In this document: positions 22,711 to 35,325 of the stretch, piece by piece
Layout of the letters: every line of letters begins with the position of its first letter
Position numbering within the stretch: position 1 is the stretch's first letter
NCBI RefSeq assembly: GCF_910592395.1
Contig: NC_088320.1
Coordinates: forward strand, 8,620,001-8,684,000
From: Lineus longissimus
Taxonomy: Eukaryota; Nemertea; Pilidiophora; Heteronemertea; Lineidae
Reading direction: 5' to 3'
Length of the DNA: 64,000 nucleotides
The notes under the pieces: generated by a model
What the model was told of the DNA's origin: nothing
Database searches by the model: none
The model's input: the letters and a program-made list of their open reading frames with translations, nothing else
Made by a program: the position numbers and the translations under genes

Positions 22711-24636
22711 AGTGTGTATTCCGTCAACGAAAAAAAGTTGACCCGGGACCAGAAAACCTCCACGTCTAGGTGAAATTTTTGCACGCGAATCGTATACGCC
22801 GATGCAAAGCAATTTACCTGGGGAGATATTTCCTTTTTCCAAAACAATGCAGCGGGACTGATGATGTCGACGGTCTGGTCCCATTTATAATGCAATAATC
22901 TTGAAACACATTGGTCTAATGTTTATTTCCCCGTTTCCATGACAAAAATCCTACCGTGAAACCTGAAACCACTCGTCCACAACACAAGCCATTTCAATTT
23001 TTCCGTAGAAATCGCATGCGCATTAACTCAAACGGACGCGCTAAACTCGAACTTCGACAGGGGGTCGGCTAAGGTCTTTTTGAATTCAAATCCTACACTT
23101 GCGTCTTGGGATCATTATGTTTATCTCCGCGCACAAATACCTATCCTTCTCCTGTTGTGTTTAGTTTCCTTCCCACATTCTGCCCACCTATTTTCGATAC
23201 TGCGTCAGCGTCTATTGGGTCAACTGCCATGATGGCATCATCCTAACTATATCCCCCCCCCCTCTCCCCACCGCCAACTACTCGCCATCATTGACGTTGT
23301 GTGCTAGGCTAGCCAACTGCTTCTTCGGTCAACTGCCATGATGGCATCATCCTAACTATATAACCCCCCCCCCCCCCACCTCCACCACCACCACCAGAGT
23401 CTTCTCGCTCAACAGCCCTATTAACGAGGAGCTCCCTATCAAGGCCTGAGCATTCCCCATATTAATGTCATGATGAGATAGCCAAACAAACTGATGCTGC
23501 TCTATGTCCATTATTGTAGGTTTGAAGAAAATATTTTCTTGACGCGCTGCTCAACAGGTAATTTTCACATTTTATCAATGTTTATACAAGATTTTTTACC
23601 ATGTGTCTGAGAAAACATATAGGTAACACCAAACCCTTGTCGCAAAGTTATCAACACCATGTTGCAATTATTTAAAAACCAGCACAGATAAGTGCTATCC
23701 ACGATATAAAGCATCGCAGACTATGATTCTACACGACATTATTTAATCTTGAATCCAACTGCGGATAATTCGATCCCGTGATACGAAATAAGATGCTTTC
23801 CTTCGTAACGAATCTCCACTTTTTAATACTTCATATTCCAATTCAACTCTATCATGTAACAATGGGTTTCGGTGCTATTCTTGGCACTAACACCGAGTCA
23901 TTGAATTACACGATGCATTTTCAAAAGGCATGCATTGTCCTCGATGTAACTTTACCCACATGTAGGCTTATCATTCATGACTGTGCCAAACACTGAATAT
24001 ACTTTAAAAGGATTTAACGTAGCGTTAATGAACTTAATTACCTGAACGCATAAGAGAGCCTTCTATTATACAAATTAGATTTTCAACGCCTTAAGAGGAA
24101 GGTGATTCCGTAAGTGGAAAATGTAACCAGCCGTAGCATTCTCGCTGTTTATTTTTTTCGATGCTGATGATGCGTCTTTCAGCAATTAACATTATGTCAC
24201 CGTATCGGTGGGATAAGTAGCGTTGTGAGCTTGAGTCAGATTTAAAAACCGTTGGCAGAGCACAAACGGTAGAATCAAGGTTATTCATGTTACTTGTGAG
24301 TTGTGCACCGAAAAGCAGTTTCGGTGCTTCAGCAGTCAATTAGGGTGTTTTCGAAAATGCCCCTAAAACGTTACTTGTATGCTCGACATCCTGAATCCTC
24401 AGTCAATACCGCATTTCCCAAACTTGTCGCGTCAATGAATGATCAACATTTGACCACACCCATCCCGGACCTGGCGAAAAAGAGGATCATTTTCAAGAAT
24501 TATCCAGTCCCGAAAGGGCTAACCCATTACTAAACCTAGTTGCAGCCCCTGTTCGATCACTCAAAGGTCCCACGAGAGGTCGCAAGTGTGAACTTCGCTG
24601 ATTATTCCCTTCAATCAGTTTTCCAGACACTGTTCA
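22711..24636. other. Non-coding stretch with a 110 bp local duplication
   Basis: No gene is supported. The segment 'gtcaactgccatgatggcat' plus about 15 further bases occurs at 23219 and again at 23329, each followed by a poly-C tract (10 C, then a 14-C run at 23364-23377). This is a tandem duplication with a 110 bp step. Confidence 0.55.
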
Positions 24637-25721
24637 CACGGTAGATAACCGTATCGATTTAGCGACTAAAAGTACGGTTCAACGAACTTCCGCCTATGCA
24701 CTCAAGCAGACGACGTGAGTTGAAAATCAGTATATGAAATAACATATGCAGATCAAAATAAATATTCGCGATACAGCGGCCTGGGCTCTTGCTGGATGTA
24801 ATGGACTATCCTTCAGATCATAATGCGATGGTTTTGGTATTTTATAAGGTTATTTAAATGCAATCTTTAACAAGTGTAGTACCAGGAAATCGCTATCTGG
24901 TCGACGGAAGGCCGCCACATTTACCTCGAAGCTATGGAGTCAATCTCTTGGTAGGAGTTCCATGGTACTTCATCCAAAATTCTGTCATTTTTTTATTTGA
25001 CGTATTTCTGCAATGACCGAACATGTTTAGCGAACCCTCGAGTACGGTTTAGCGACGTCACCCATTACGGTTTAGCAAAGGATATCTGTACGTCGAAATT
25101 CAGTTTCTGACGTGTTATCTGCATCATTCGATGTCACGGTACCGACATGGTGATCACAGTTCTTTTCGTCTACATGAACATCCTTTCCAGAATAAGGTTC
25201 TATATAAAACGGAACAATAAGGTAAGCAACATCAATTTAAATGATAGAATCTTAGCTAACACTTTCAACAAACAATTTTTTCTCCCAGCAACGTTCGTAA
25301 TAAGCTCGAATCAGTGCGGAGATGTGTGTGTCTAAATGGACGCTCAATCAGCAAAAGGCACTCAAACATAATACTGGTGAGAACTTTAACAAGAGTGCGG
25401 TTAGTGGCAAGACCTACACGCATAAAGTGCACTCCCACGGGTGGTGTATGAGATACTGCTCGACGAGATCGTGCATTTCCGTCGATGTTATCGCACAAAA
25501 GTTGCGAAGAAGCATTGCTCCTGAAATAGAGTTAAATGTGTGGCTAATTGAAGACAATTCCCGCGCCCTGAAGGTATCAACGATCAACTATTGGTAGTAA
25601 GGTTACAATTTAGATTGGGAAATATGACTGTCAGGGCCAAAGTTCGAGTGAAATCATGAGATAACGGAAGTTCGTTGAACCGTACATATTGGTCGCTAAA
25701 CCGATACGGTTATCCACCGTG
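24637..25721. mobile_element. 1.09 kb DNA element with 56 bp TIRs
   Basis: Left TIR 24637-24692 starts 'cacggtagataaccgtatcg'. Right TIR 25665-25721 is its inverse with about five mismatches. Sub-terminal copies of 'acggtttagc' occur at 25045-25072. A 91-codon frame at 25322-25597 has no recognisable transposase motif, so the copy is probably non-autonomous. No target-site duplication is visible. Superfamily is unknown. Confidence 0.75.
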
Positions 25722-27565
25722 GTTTCATTCGTTAAAAGGAGCATACGGGCAAGAACCAGGCAAGACAGATTACATCAGATGAAGTCGTCGGCAGGACTCT
25801 TTCCTATCTCCAAAAAAATATCGAAACTATTCCTGGTTATGCAAGGAATAATATATTTTTTTAGCCGATTCAAACCCGCCCCAGTCCCTAAACTCTGTAC
25901 ATATTTATCACCCGTAGACCACGATTTTGACTCCATGGGCTGCTGCCTATATGAATACAACAATCTGATTCGCGCGGGAATACCAACAAGGCACCGGAAA
26001 AGTTTTAAAAAATAAATTAAAAAATGTTTATATTCATGATCAAATGAAATAATTTGCATCTGCAATTGATTTGATTCATTAGTTCTATACGGACTTTCTG
26101 AAATCTGGAGAGCTGCTCAATAGACTGATCAAAATAAATTGCCAATTTAACTGATGATGCTGACGTCAGGTGTACACAACGTTTGGAATGTGCCTCGGCC
26201 GTGTGTCCAAATGCGTCGATCAGTGATTTGTTCTATATTCGATATTTCGCCAAACCGCAATGGTTGACCCTCGATTCCACTTGAATTTAATGTAGCTTTA
26301 GTTAGTGTGCCTCACGAGAGAACGGTCGCTATACAAATCATCCATATTTTTAAGAAATAATTCGTAATTTGCATTTTTCCGTGATTGTATGGTCTGATTG
26401 GCAATCGTTCAACAAGGGTTGGTGAGCAGCAGAAACCAATGCAACACATATCATTTATCAAAAAAGGTGGATTTTACATGCAGCAGAACGAGGTGAATCA
26501 TGCCTTTCCATGATCATCTTGACCCTCAAGCCTAGGATTCACTCCGCCGACCCAGACTCCATTACACCAACCCTTGACGCAATAGGCAGATCTGCTTGTA
26601 TAGGTTAGTTCTGTTATTCCTCACTAGGTGGCACGCTATCGCCGATATTAACCAATCAAAAGGCCTGTAACAGGAGCGCACGTTGATCAGCTGACTTTTT
26701 ATTCCCAAATGCCAATGCATGTCGGTCAGTTGGCCGCGGCGTGACAATAATACATGAAGGAGAAAAACATTCATAATATTATGTGTTATGCAGGGTAGTT
26801 CAGTCACTTCGGCACATTTTCATATCGGCTATAGGCAGGCCTACACAAGCAGCATTAAAATGTGCACTTGTTTAACCTAAGACTAAGCAACAAAGCTGTC
26901 AAAGCCAAGGACACAATCATTGGCATTCCACTATACTGTTATTGTTGGTCCCGTTTTGCAGGGTATGCTACAGACCGCTGGTTGATGTCATCGATTACTT
27001 TAAGAGGGTGTATCAACCCGTGTGCCAATCTGTACCACATCGTCACACAAGCCACTCTAGAACCTCGGCTTCTAGTCTACTCCGTTCAAAAATGATGTGG
27101 CGAAAGTGTATATTGGCAGCATGCCAAGACTGGAGGCGAGAATAAAAATAACTCGTTCACGAAAAATCACAATCTTAAAAGCAGCGTTCTGATTGGCTCA
27201 TCACAACTCGAGGCGCACGATATACAGAATTACGGCATGCTTTTCTTCAGATGTATGAGGGGAGGTAACGGACCGATTAACTCTGATGATTCAGAATGTC
27301 CAATGATTTACGACACAAATTTGTGATGTATTTGCAAACGACTGGGAAACGCAGTTTAAAATAGATGTTACTTCCTGAAACCATGGCGCCCATTCGGGTA
27401 ATCTCTCCAACTAAGGAGGGATGCCCTATTTCTATTTGCTAAGAAAATATCAATTTTAATTTGCACCATATAGCTAAGAATGGTGCGAACATTTAAAAAA
27501 AAAACACACACAAAAACGATGACATAATATATATCGCAGTATTGATGAACAGGGCGTCATAATTT
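25722..27565. other. Non-coding stretch, no gene seen
   Basis: Short frames on both strands without domains. 'tatggtctgattggcaat' at about 26390 recurs with changes near 29920, a weak dispersed repeat. Confidence 0.5.
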
Positions 27566-27905
27566 TTCTTTAAAGGACCAATAAGGTTATTAATTAAGGG
27601 CAATCTTATGCTGCCAGCTGCCAATCCACCTCCTATTTTACATAAGTAGTTTCCATAAACAAATTGCACATGAAAAGAAAAAAAATCGAATTATGATTGA
27701 ATCATCACTCCACTCCGATGTTGAATCACATTCGACAGGAGTTATCCAATCGTGCTCATCTCCTCAACGTGGACCAATGCACTAGTAAGGCGCTGCCTGG
27801 AGCCATGGATCTACACTGTGACGTCTTGCTGTAGATAGGCCTATTGACTTTTCGTTGATGCTTGGCGAATCGGCGAGAGCCCCAATCAACCTCAGTGGCG
27901 GATGA
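27566..27905 (-). repeat. Dispersed repeat family A, copy 2
   Basis: It aligns by eye with 57310-57660 over 'gtagtttccat.aacaaattg', 'ctggagccatg.atctacac' and 'gagagccccaatcaa'. It also shares the inner blocks of copies 1 and 3. Confidence 0.75.
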
Positions 27906-30900
27906 CGTTACTTGATACTGTGTTAAATCATAAAAATACACCTTTTCCTAAAGTGACTTCGGAAAATAGGAAAAATGTCGAAGAAAATACGTATTTGCCC
28001 TTCAAAAAACTAAATCTCGGCAAAACGACACTGGTCTCACTAGTCAGTGGAGACGAGGTCAACTTTGTCCCCCTCCCCCCCCCCCCCCCCCCCACAAATA
28101 AGGCTTACTTTACGGCATTAGCAGTGACGCGTTTTTTTCTGTTTATCTGTTCTTTTTATTTCGCGCAGTGCTAGCGCCGCAGGTACCGCGGCGCGAGATA
28201 AAACGAGATTGCAAGAAACTTCCTCGTCCCTAAGATCCGTATGCCAGGCAAAAAGAAGCTGGGTGCTGTTTGTCTAGTGTAATGGCACCCAGGGTGCTTA
28301 TTGTCCAGTCGATCTCAAACCTGGGTACCATTTGTCGGCACCAAGGACGACATCCACCCTTTCAGCCCTACTTGGAACCGAGTCACTAATATACCCTCAG
28401 TTCGAGCTAATATGCCAACATAATGTGTCCATGCCGCGAGGCCGGTGCGCGGTTTAGCGCATTTCTATGTGTGCTAATTGCTATGGTTACATTTCAAGCC
28501 ACATTTGAGAAAGGAAACGATCCTAAAGTGTTTGATCAAATCTATAGTATTCTCCTGGCTATATCTCAGAGGTTTTCTTTTGACAGGAAAAACTAACTAA
28601 CGCAACGAGCCATTGACCATACACGCTTAATTGCGCAGCACAGCGGGAACATGTGTTACCAATTTAGGACCGTTTGCAAGATCTTTTGATATCAGTGGTG
28701 GCGCCACCTATTGGTAGTGTATAACATTAAATCTGTCCAAAGTGCACCAGAAGGTGTCGCTGGATCAGTGCGGACCTTAGCAATATTTCAATAATGTTTT
28801 GAATTTGATACGCACAGTTTTATAATCCCGTTTTACCTTTTGAACCCATCAGGGGTCAGATAAAATGATCTGTTAAGACCTGCTCAGAGAACTTTTTATG
28901 TTGACAGAATGGGTAGTCGGGATGTTAACAACATACATTCGTCAACTTTTGTCGTTGCTTCAATTACTGACCCACATAGATGATGCACATGTCGTCGTCA
29001 TCTTGAATAACCGTTATGTCACCCTTCCTTCTTGATGCCAATGATAAAGTCATTATGACCTGTATGGTTACCAGTGGTGCATGTATTTTTACAAAATGTA
29101 TATTTTTACAAGTGCATTTTAGCTACTGTATCGATTATGCTATGTTTTGTATTGCTATGTTCATGTATCAACGAATAAAATAAACCGAACAAAACTATAT
29201 TTGTAGGGTGTGGCAGTTACAACTCACCCACACAATATGCGACATACCATCCATCTCCCGGGCAAGGCCAGCGAAAGTTACACGACTTTCAATTCCTGTT
29301 GTTTCATTTCAAGTCAAATTTAATCAATTAAAAGCGACAACTGCACACCTATTTTCCGATTTGATTTAAACCTAGCAATCACATTGCGGTTGCCTTTCGA
29401 AGAAATATACATTATTCCACCAATATATGACCAGCGAAGTCGACAAACATCAGGCAGTTTTTGAACCAATTCTACACCATTTCAGTGACCCGTGACGCCA
29501 CCTGGTGGTTTGTATCGAATAAAATCCATCGAAAGTGCTCTAAACCTAAATACTGTAGGTTGTAATTGTTATGGACAATTCCTTCTGTGCCCTCAGCACC
29601 CTCAGTGACGCTGTTTGCGACGTGGAATCGAAATAAACTCACAGGATTGCGCCTGCTTCGCTGAGCGAGAAGGCTATTCCCGCGCTGGGAAATCATTGTC
29701 CCTTCGCAGGCGAAGATTAACGAAAATTGTGTTTTTCTCATACCTTAGACTGAGTCGGTACTAAATCTACAAACGTGACCTTTATATTCGAAATGTGCAA
29801 AACTCAATACATGTACATCTCAAACCGTAGCGGTTAATTTTAAGGAAGAACGGTCATTATATTAAGAGTGTCACGGAAAAAAGGAGAAATTATGCGCTCC
29901 TCCGTAATTCTATGGTCCGATTGGCAATGCTTTCACTTTGATTGATGGAAAGAGGTTAGAATTAATGCGACGCTTAAACTTCATTTAAAAATATTAACAC
30001 CGGATTTCTTCGAAACGACACAAATTGGTTATCATTTTGAAAAACCTTCAAACCCTCACGTCATACTCTCATAATCAGTGCTAATAATAAACTTGTCGGA
30101 CTGGTGGGATTATGACGTCATTATCGACACACAGATTGTACTCTACAGTATCATCTTGACAACCAAGGTTTATGCATCTTATCAAGATGTACCTCGTCTA
30201 CGTTTAAAGGTAGCATGATAACACCAAGGGGTTCAGGATGATACAGTATTTGATATGATGATCTAATCGAAATGCGATGGTCTCTGTGGCCTGCTTTGAA
30301 AAACATTTTGATACAGGTTTTCCATTTGGCATGATGGTAACAGGGTGACTTGGAAGATGAATACTTAATGAACAAAAAAAGCGTTTGAGAAGCCGTTGTT
30401 ATGAATAGAGGGCCGTTTTTGCGGGAGGGGGAGGGGTTCAGGAGTGACCACCCCCTAACGCCGGCGGAAAAGGTGTTACTTCGTGGATATCTCTGACTTA
30501 TTTTGATTGCCTTGACCCAGTTCTCCCCTTCCTCACCAGACGAAATCCTGTTGCCCTACCCCATAACGAAATGTACGACTTTGCCTTAATTTTGCTAGAT
30601 GCGAAAATATCGATCTTAGATCTGAAGTAAACATTGCATGTTAATTAGTTAACACCACTGTCTACTGTGGAATTTTGTATCAATTACTAATCAGGTAAAA
30701 CTTCCCTACTCTAGCTTCGCTCACTCGGCACGTCTTATACGCGGCCTATACTATGCGTCAACATATCAATGTCATTTGCAAATGTAGTTGCATTCCCGGG
30801 TTATTTATAATTAAGTGTTAACATTGAATCAGTGATATCAGTAATATGATATCCTTGTGCTCGAATCCGTCTTTTTGTAACCGATACGACTGTTCTACAT

Positions 30901-31225
30901 CCGGCATGGTCTCATTCAAGAAAGGAATCTGCTCACTAAACTGAGCCGCAGCCGGCTGTTGTATTCGTCGTGAACGGTATATATTTCGTGGGTATGCTTT
31001 CCATATAAGAGAGTCACGCCGCATATGATTCCCTACTTATTGAATATGTTTTCTACAGTATAGGCCTAGTTTTCTGATTGCTGTGTGTGTCTTTTATTGT
31101 GGTAGAAATGGCAGATAAAAGTCGTCAATCTCGCCTTATTTCTTGTCACTCTTTAGATATTTGTTTGGCCCGGACCATATGACGGAACCCTTGGGAAATG
31201 GAATACCAGTGGAAGGTTTTTAATA
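27906..31225. other. Non-coding stretch, no gene seen
   Basis: No gene is supported. Contents are a C-run at 28075-28093 (19 C) and a block at 29610-29745 that resembles 57800-57910 ('aatcgaaat', 'gcgctgggaa.tcattg', 'gcgaa.attaacgaa'). That block is probably the outer part of another family A copy. Confidence 0.5.
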
Positions 31226-31350
31226 ATAGCGGGGTTTAGCAACTTTCCGACTCCTACTTGAACTACGAGATTGAATTGCAGCCGGATATGGACATCCTTG
31301 ACATAAACGATTTGATCAATATTTCAAGTAATGTGATGGAACTTTCATTG
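31226..31350 (+). pseudogene. Coding-like block, broken copy of an inverted pair
   Basis: On the plus strand this reads 'YLNYEIELQPDMDILDIND'. The reverse strand of 31530-31670 reads 'DLNYEIDLQSAIHIVDMND'. DNA identity is about 75% over about 120 bp, and most differences keep the residue type. This copy lost 7 bp ahead of the block, which puts the upstream 'FSNFPT' out of frame. Gene family not recognised. It could be two relics of one exon or a captured fragment. Confidence 0.5.
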
Positions 31351-31399
31351 TGGAAAATGAAATATCGGCAGGATCGGCATTGGATATGCACATAATTTG

Positions 31400-31693
31400 T
31401 TAATATCTATTAAGTCGTACTCTCAGTCTAAACGACTTCAAATAGTACGACTTTAAACATCCTCGATAAGCATGCATCCAGCTAACCGTGCCAATTTCAT
31501 TTCTGTAACAAATCATGGTATTTCGTGTGCTGAAAACTTCGATCACATCATTCATATCGACGATGTGGATTGCCGACTGCAAATCAATCTCGTAGTTCAA
31601 GTCGAGGTCGGACGTCGGGAAGTTGCTAAGCTCGCTAATATCAAACCGAACAACATTGACTTGGCTCAATATTCTTCTGCGTTGAATAAACAT
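31400..31693 (-). CDS. Unrecognised open frame containing the intact copy of the inverted pair
   Basis: A 97-codon frame on the minus strand. Residues from about 20 to 55 (SELSNFPTSDLDLNYEIDLQ and following) are the block repeated in inverse at 31226-31350. No signal peptide, membrane segment or known motif is seen, and no clear splice sites fix its ends. The conserved-looking substitutions between the copies hint at past coding function, but it may be an exon fragment or a transposon piece. Confidence 0.25.
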   Translation of the reverse strand: MFIQRRRILSQVNVVRFDISELSNFPTSDLDLNYEIDLQSAIHIVDMNDVIEVFSTRNTMICYRNEIGTVSWMHAYRGCLKSYYLKSFRLRVRLNRY

Positions 31694-31750
31694 AAATTTG
31701 CCTTTGTAATAGTTTCCCTAGTTGAGTGCTTCTCACGCGCACTGTCTTAA

Positions 31751-33015
31751 TTGTTCACAACAGTACGTTTTTATCTTCGTACAGCTTTACCCAAAAACAC
31801 GACAAAAACAAGTTTAAAAGCATCATTACCCAACTTCGAATATGAAATGTGGAAGAAAGATTTTCCCATGTCTATATCGAGTTAATTTAAGATATATTTG
31901 ATGCAGGAATGGACGTCGCATTTGTGACTATTTTGTCACACGTTTTATATGCTCCAATGTGCATTTGAAGACAAAGAAATGTTGATATGCCAATATCTAA
32001 TTCCTTGAAAATATCCCTGTTTTTATGGTTAATATCTGTTCAGACAAAGCACCGGGTATTTTGAATGTCAGTCTGCAGACGATATGATGGCATAGTTCAC
32101 CCTTTAGAATGTAGCCGTTATGATAAAGTTCACGATAAGCGACCTCATTCATGTTTGCTGCAAATGGCCTTGCCCATCTTCAAGAGAGCAGACTCTTGCC
32201 CTTTCAAGTTTTGGACATAATAGGCTGCAAAGTTGGTTTGCCAAGTTATCACTGTGAGGCTGCTCGATTAAAAGTAATAATGTCATAAGCTATCTGTGAC
32301 TGATCGTTTGCGACACTGTATCTTACGCCATTTAGTACTGCTGAGCAGAGTTCCTGTAGGTAATTTTGGGGGGGGGGGGGGGACATATTTGACGGAGATA
32401 TGCCCAAGACCATGGATGCCGACGCCTCTTGTTTCTCTTAGTGGTTTGCAGGATAGATGGCGTTGCTGAACAATCTCCTCTTGTCGCTGATTATTTCATG
32501 TCCCAATTTAAAAAAGAAACAAGACTTTAGTGTTGAAATCATTTCAGACTGTCTCAGAAATACCTTTGAGCAAGGTAGTGAAGTAAAATTCTTATCACTT
32601 CTGTCTTGACCCCCTCCCTTCCCTTAGAAGTGAAATTTCCCATACGTTTGACATCACTGACTACATGCCTCACTAAAAACAGACTAGCCACGTGTGAAGG
32701 AAAACCACAGCTTATTTGACTGTTTTATTGTGAACTGAACTAACCAGTACTTTGTTGTAAAGATAAAACACCTTGAAGAGAGTTCAACATCAATTGATAT
32801 ATTTTGAGATATTATGCTTGTTTATGCAGTAACATGCATGTAGGTTATTTCAATTTGATGCAATATCTTAATAAAATTAATAAAGAATATCAGGTGGCAT
32901 TGTTAGAGAAGTTTTGTCACAGGTCCTGCTTGCCGGCTTGAGTGGAAGTGCGGCATCTGGCGTTTTCAAAAGCTAACATAATCTTGCCTACCTCGGAATA
33001 ACTGGCCATATGCAT
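31751..33015. other. Non-coding stretch, downstream of a minus-strand gene
   Basis: No frame of note. A reverse-strand AATAAA at about 32724-32729 could be the poly-A signal of the minus-strand exon that ends at 33016. A G-run of 15 lies at 32368-32382. 'gcggcatctggcgttttcaa' near 32950 resembles the right flank of the 21 bp minisatellite near 55360. Confidence 0.4.
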
Positions 33016-34011
33016 TTAGATTCTTTTTATTTCTGGGACAAATTGGTAGACAAATATATCAGCACCTGTACTAAAGTACTTGGTAAACAAGTGTCCTTCT
33101 GTATCCATGGTCAGATAACCACGTACGTGCACTTGAGTGTGATATTTTGGTTGTATTGTGGAAGTCTTTGATAAATTACTCCTCAGCGCAAAACTTTGCA
33201 CTGTTATCTCCTTCTTTGTATTTGGTGTGCTGTAGGCTGCCACAAATATTATGTGACTTCTTGACTGATGAATAAATCTTAAACTTTGAAATGATTCCTT
33301 CAGTACATAAGGTATTAGTAAAATACGTTTTTGATAATTGCTCACTTTCGTGTACAGCCATAACCGAGCTGTCTCTGGTTTCTGTGGCTGTAACCGAACT
33401 GAGACTAAAATGTCTAATGTCCATCTCAGCATTTTACACAGAAAAGAGTAAACTATATCATAATTGGCTCTTCTCGGCCATATTTCTACACGTCGAAGGA
33501 GTCGCATTTTGTGCTTTTGTTTATCTAAATTTGCTCTGCGTATTTCAAGTTTAAATGTGTAGTAAAGACTATTTGATCGCCACCCTTTATGATTTGTTAG
33601 AATAAGTGCATTACATGTAGTTTCATTTCTAGCAAAATTTATGATTCTTATAAAACTGATACCACTTGCGTCATCAATGCTTGCCAAGAGTTTGCAGTCC
33701 TTAATATCGATCACAGATAAAACTGATCCCCTCCATTTTCTTGCAATAAGGTAACCATTGAAATCTTTACTAATCAGAGCAGCTTGAAAAGTACACTGTG
33801 ATTCGACCCTATATGGATAACCGGATTTGTCCACTGTATTATCCCATTTGTAACTTTTTATAACTGTCCTCGAATGCAGTCTTTTCTTGTCGAAAATCGC
33901 TACAAGTACCAACAGGTTCTTTGTAGAATATATGTAGTATTCCGACAATGTATTTAGTTTCGGGACTGGCACAGGAATCTTGTCCTTAAATACGAAGGAA
34001 CCTCCTGTCTT
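33016..34011 (-). CDS. Probable terminal exon of an uncharacterised gene (332 codons)
   Basis: The longest open frame of the window. Upstream the frame stays open to a stop at 34129-34131 without an ATG, so it reads as an internal or last exon. A pyrimidine-rich acceptor precedes it with three candidate AGs in a row (34014, 34009, 34005). Only AAG|ACA, with the exon starting at 34008, is phase 0 and joins in frame to the donor at 34599 of the upstream exon. The protein has no recognised motif. It is rich in short beta-prone stretches separated by turns (for example 'NLLVLVAIFDKKR' and 'SVIDIKDCKLLASI'), which could be a beta-propeller-like fold, but that is an impression. No C-terminal membrane anchor. 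The end is the stop codon at 33016. Confidence 0.55.
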   Translation of the reverse strand, partial: KTGGSFVFKDKIPVPVPKLNTLSEYYIYSTKNLLVLVAIFDKKRLHSRTVIKSYKWDNTVDKSGYPYRVESQCTFQAALISKDFNGYLIARKWRGSVLSVIDIKDCKLLASIDDASGISFIRIINFARNETTCNALILTNHKGWRSNSLYYTFKLEIRRANLDKQKHKMRLLRRVEIWPRRANYDIVYSFLCKMLRWTLDILVSVRLQPQKPETARLWLYTKVSNYQKRILLIPYVLKESFQSLRFIHQSRSHIIFVAAYSTPNTKKEITVQSFALRSNLSKTSTIQPKYHTQVHVRGYLTMDTEGHLFTKYFSTGADIFVYQFVPEIKRI

Positions 34012-34599
34012 AGCTAGAGAATACAAAAAGGAATTGAAGATAGATGAATGAATGCTTGATATTTGTTCTCTTCCAAAATTCCTTGGAGAGGGAGCAATTT
34101 TATGAAGGCCAGTGACTTCTGGAAGGCACTAAAACTACTCGCTGCCATTAGTAATTCTCAAAACTAATTGACCAGAGGGTAAATTTGGTACTTGCCTGTC
34201 ATTTCCTTGTTTTTCGACAGTGTGAGGAGAAGAGGTGCCTATTTTGGTTTATTTGGTTGGCCTGGGAGTGGGAGGTTTGTTAGAGTCGATATCTTCAAAT
34301 TTAGCATTTTCTGACTCGAACTGCGATTGATCTGATCTAAGTCTTGACCCCTCTGCACTCAATTTCGCCATCCTAATCGTCTATCCTCAATGACGAGACC
34401 GGTCCACTGCGTCTGGACAGTAGTGTAATTTTAGTTGTACTTAGTACCTGGCCCTTTTTGTTGGAATGCCACCCACAAAGAGAAATTTCACGCGACCAAT
34501 GGCCATCGCCGGGAATTCAGCATGGATCTGAGTGGTGATTTTCAGTTCCATGGATACCGAATCTGAAAAAGTTCCGCTTTGTGCTTAGCTTAAACTTAC

Positions 34600-34965
34600 C
34601 TTTTGTATCATGAGTTTAAACCCGAAGTTTATTTGAATCCTTTCGTGTGTCTTTCCGGTTGGTTTTGAAAAGAGATATTGGTGGGGTACGCACAGCTCAA
34701 TCTCGTAATGGTAGAGAAAAGACGCTGCCCGGAATTGTGAAAAGCATCTCCCGGAACATTGCAAAATGGTTTTTGCGCGATAGGGCTCAATGTACGAATC
34801 CGGGTTAAATGATTTCACTAGAAGTTGTGCGTATTTCATGGTAATGATGCTTTCAATTGAAATCAAATTGATGTGGATTGCAATTATCCTTAAAAACTGG
34901 ATTTCGATCCACGAGTGATGGCAAGACATTTCACGCATGCCAAAAATCAAAATTAATAAAGGCAT
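34600..34965 (-). CDS. Possible PAN/apple-like exon upstream of the 33.0-34.0 kb exon
   Basis: 122 codons from an ATG at 34965 to a strong donor (AAAG|GTAAGT, GT at 34599-34598), ending in phase 0. The first residues are hydrophobic (MPLLILIFG), but the true start may instead be an acceptor inside, as 'ttgaaag' near 34850 is possible. Residues about 70-105 contain 'LQCSGRCFSQFRAASFLYHY' followed by a Cys about six residues later. This spacing of Cys with F/Y around 'ASF' is like PAN/apple modules, which are extracellular binding domains. The intron to 34009 would be about 590 bp. Whether the two exons are one gene needs transcript data. Confidence 0.4.
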
Positions 34966-35325
34966 TAGGTCAGTAACACATTGTGCCTTTCTCGAAACGA
35001 GACTGTTCTTTCATATCTATAACTTGCACGGCCGAAAGTCTTTGTGGTCATTTTGATCCTGACGCTGCCGATATCGTTATCAATTGAGTCATCAGCTCCC
35101 GAAGTGAGCCATTCGATATTACTGCCTAAAGATCATAAAATGTTTTCGCATCTCATTGGGATTTAAAGATTTACCTAGACCATTCGAAGGGGGATTTAGA
35201 CCATGAGGTTCAGGATGTTGTCGCTATTAATAGACAGGAAAATCATGATATATATACCCTTGATGTCGCAGCCAAAAACCCAACCAACGCACAGGTAATA
35301 CGTTGTTCCATGTTACGGGTACGCC

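Noticed and set aside
25147-25335. Two-exon gene inside the 24.6-25.7 kb element
   Set aside because: A donor (AAG|GTAAGC) and acceptor (tctcccag) exist, but the joined frame stops after three codons.
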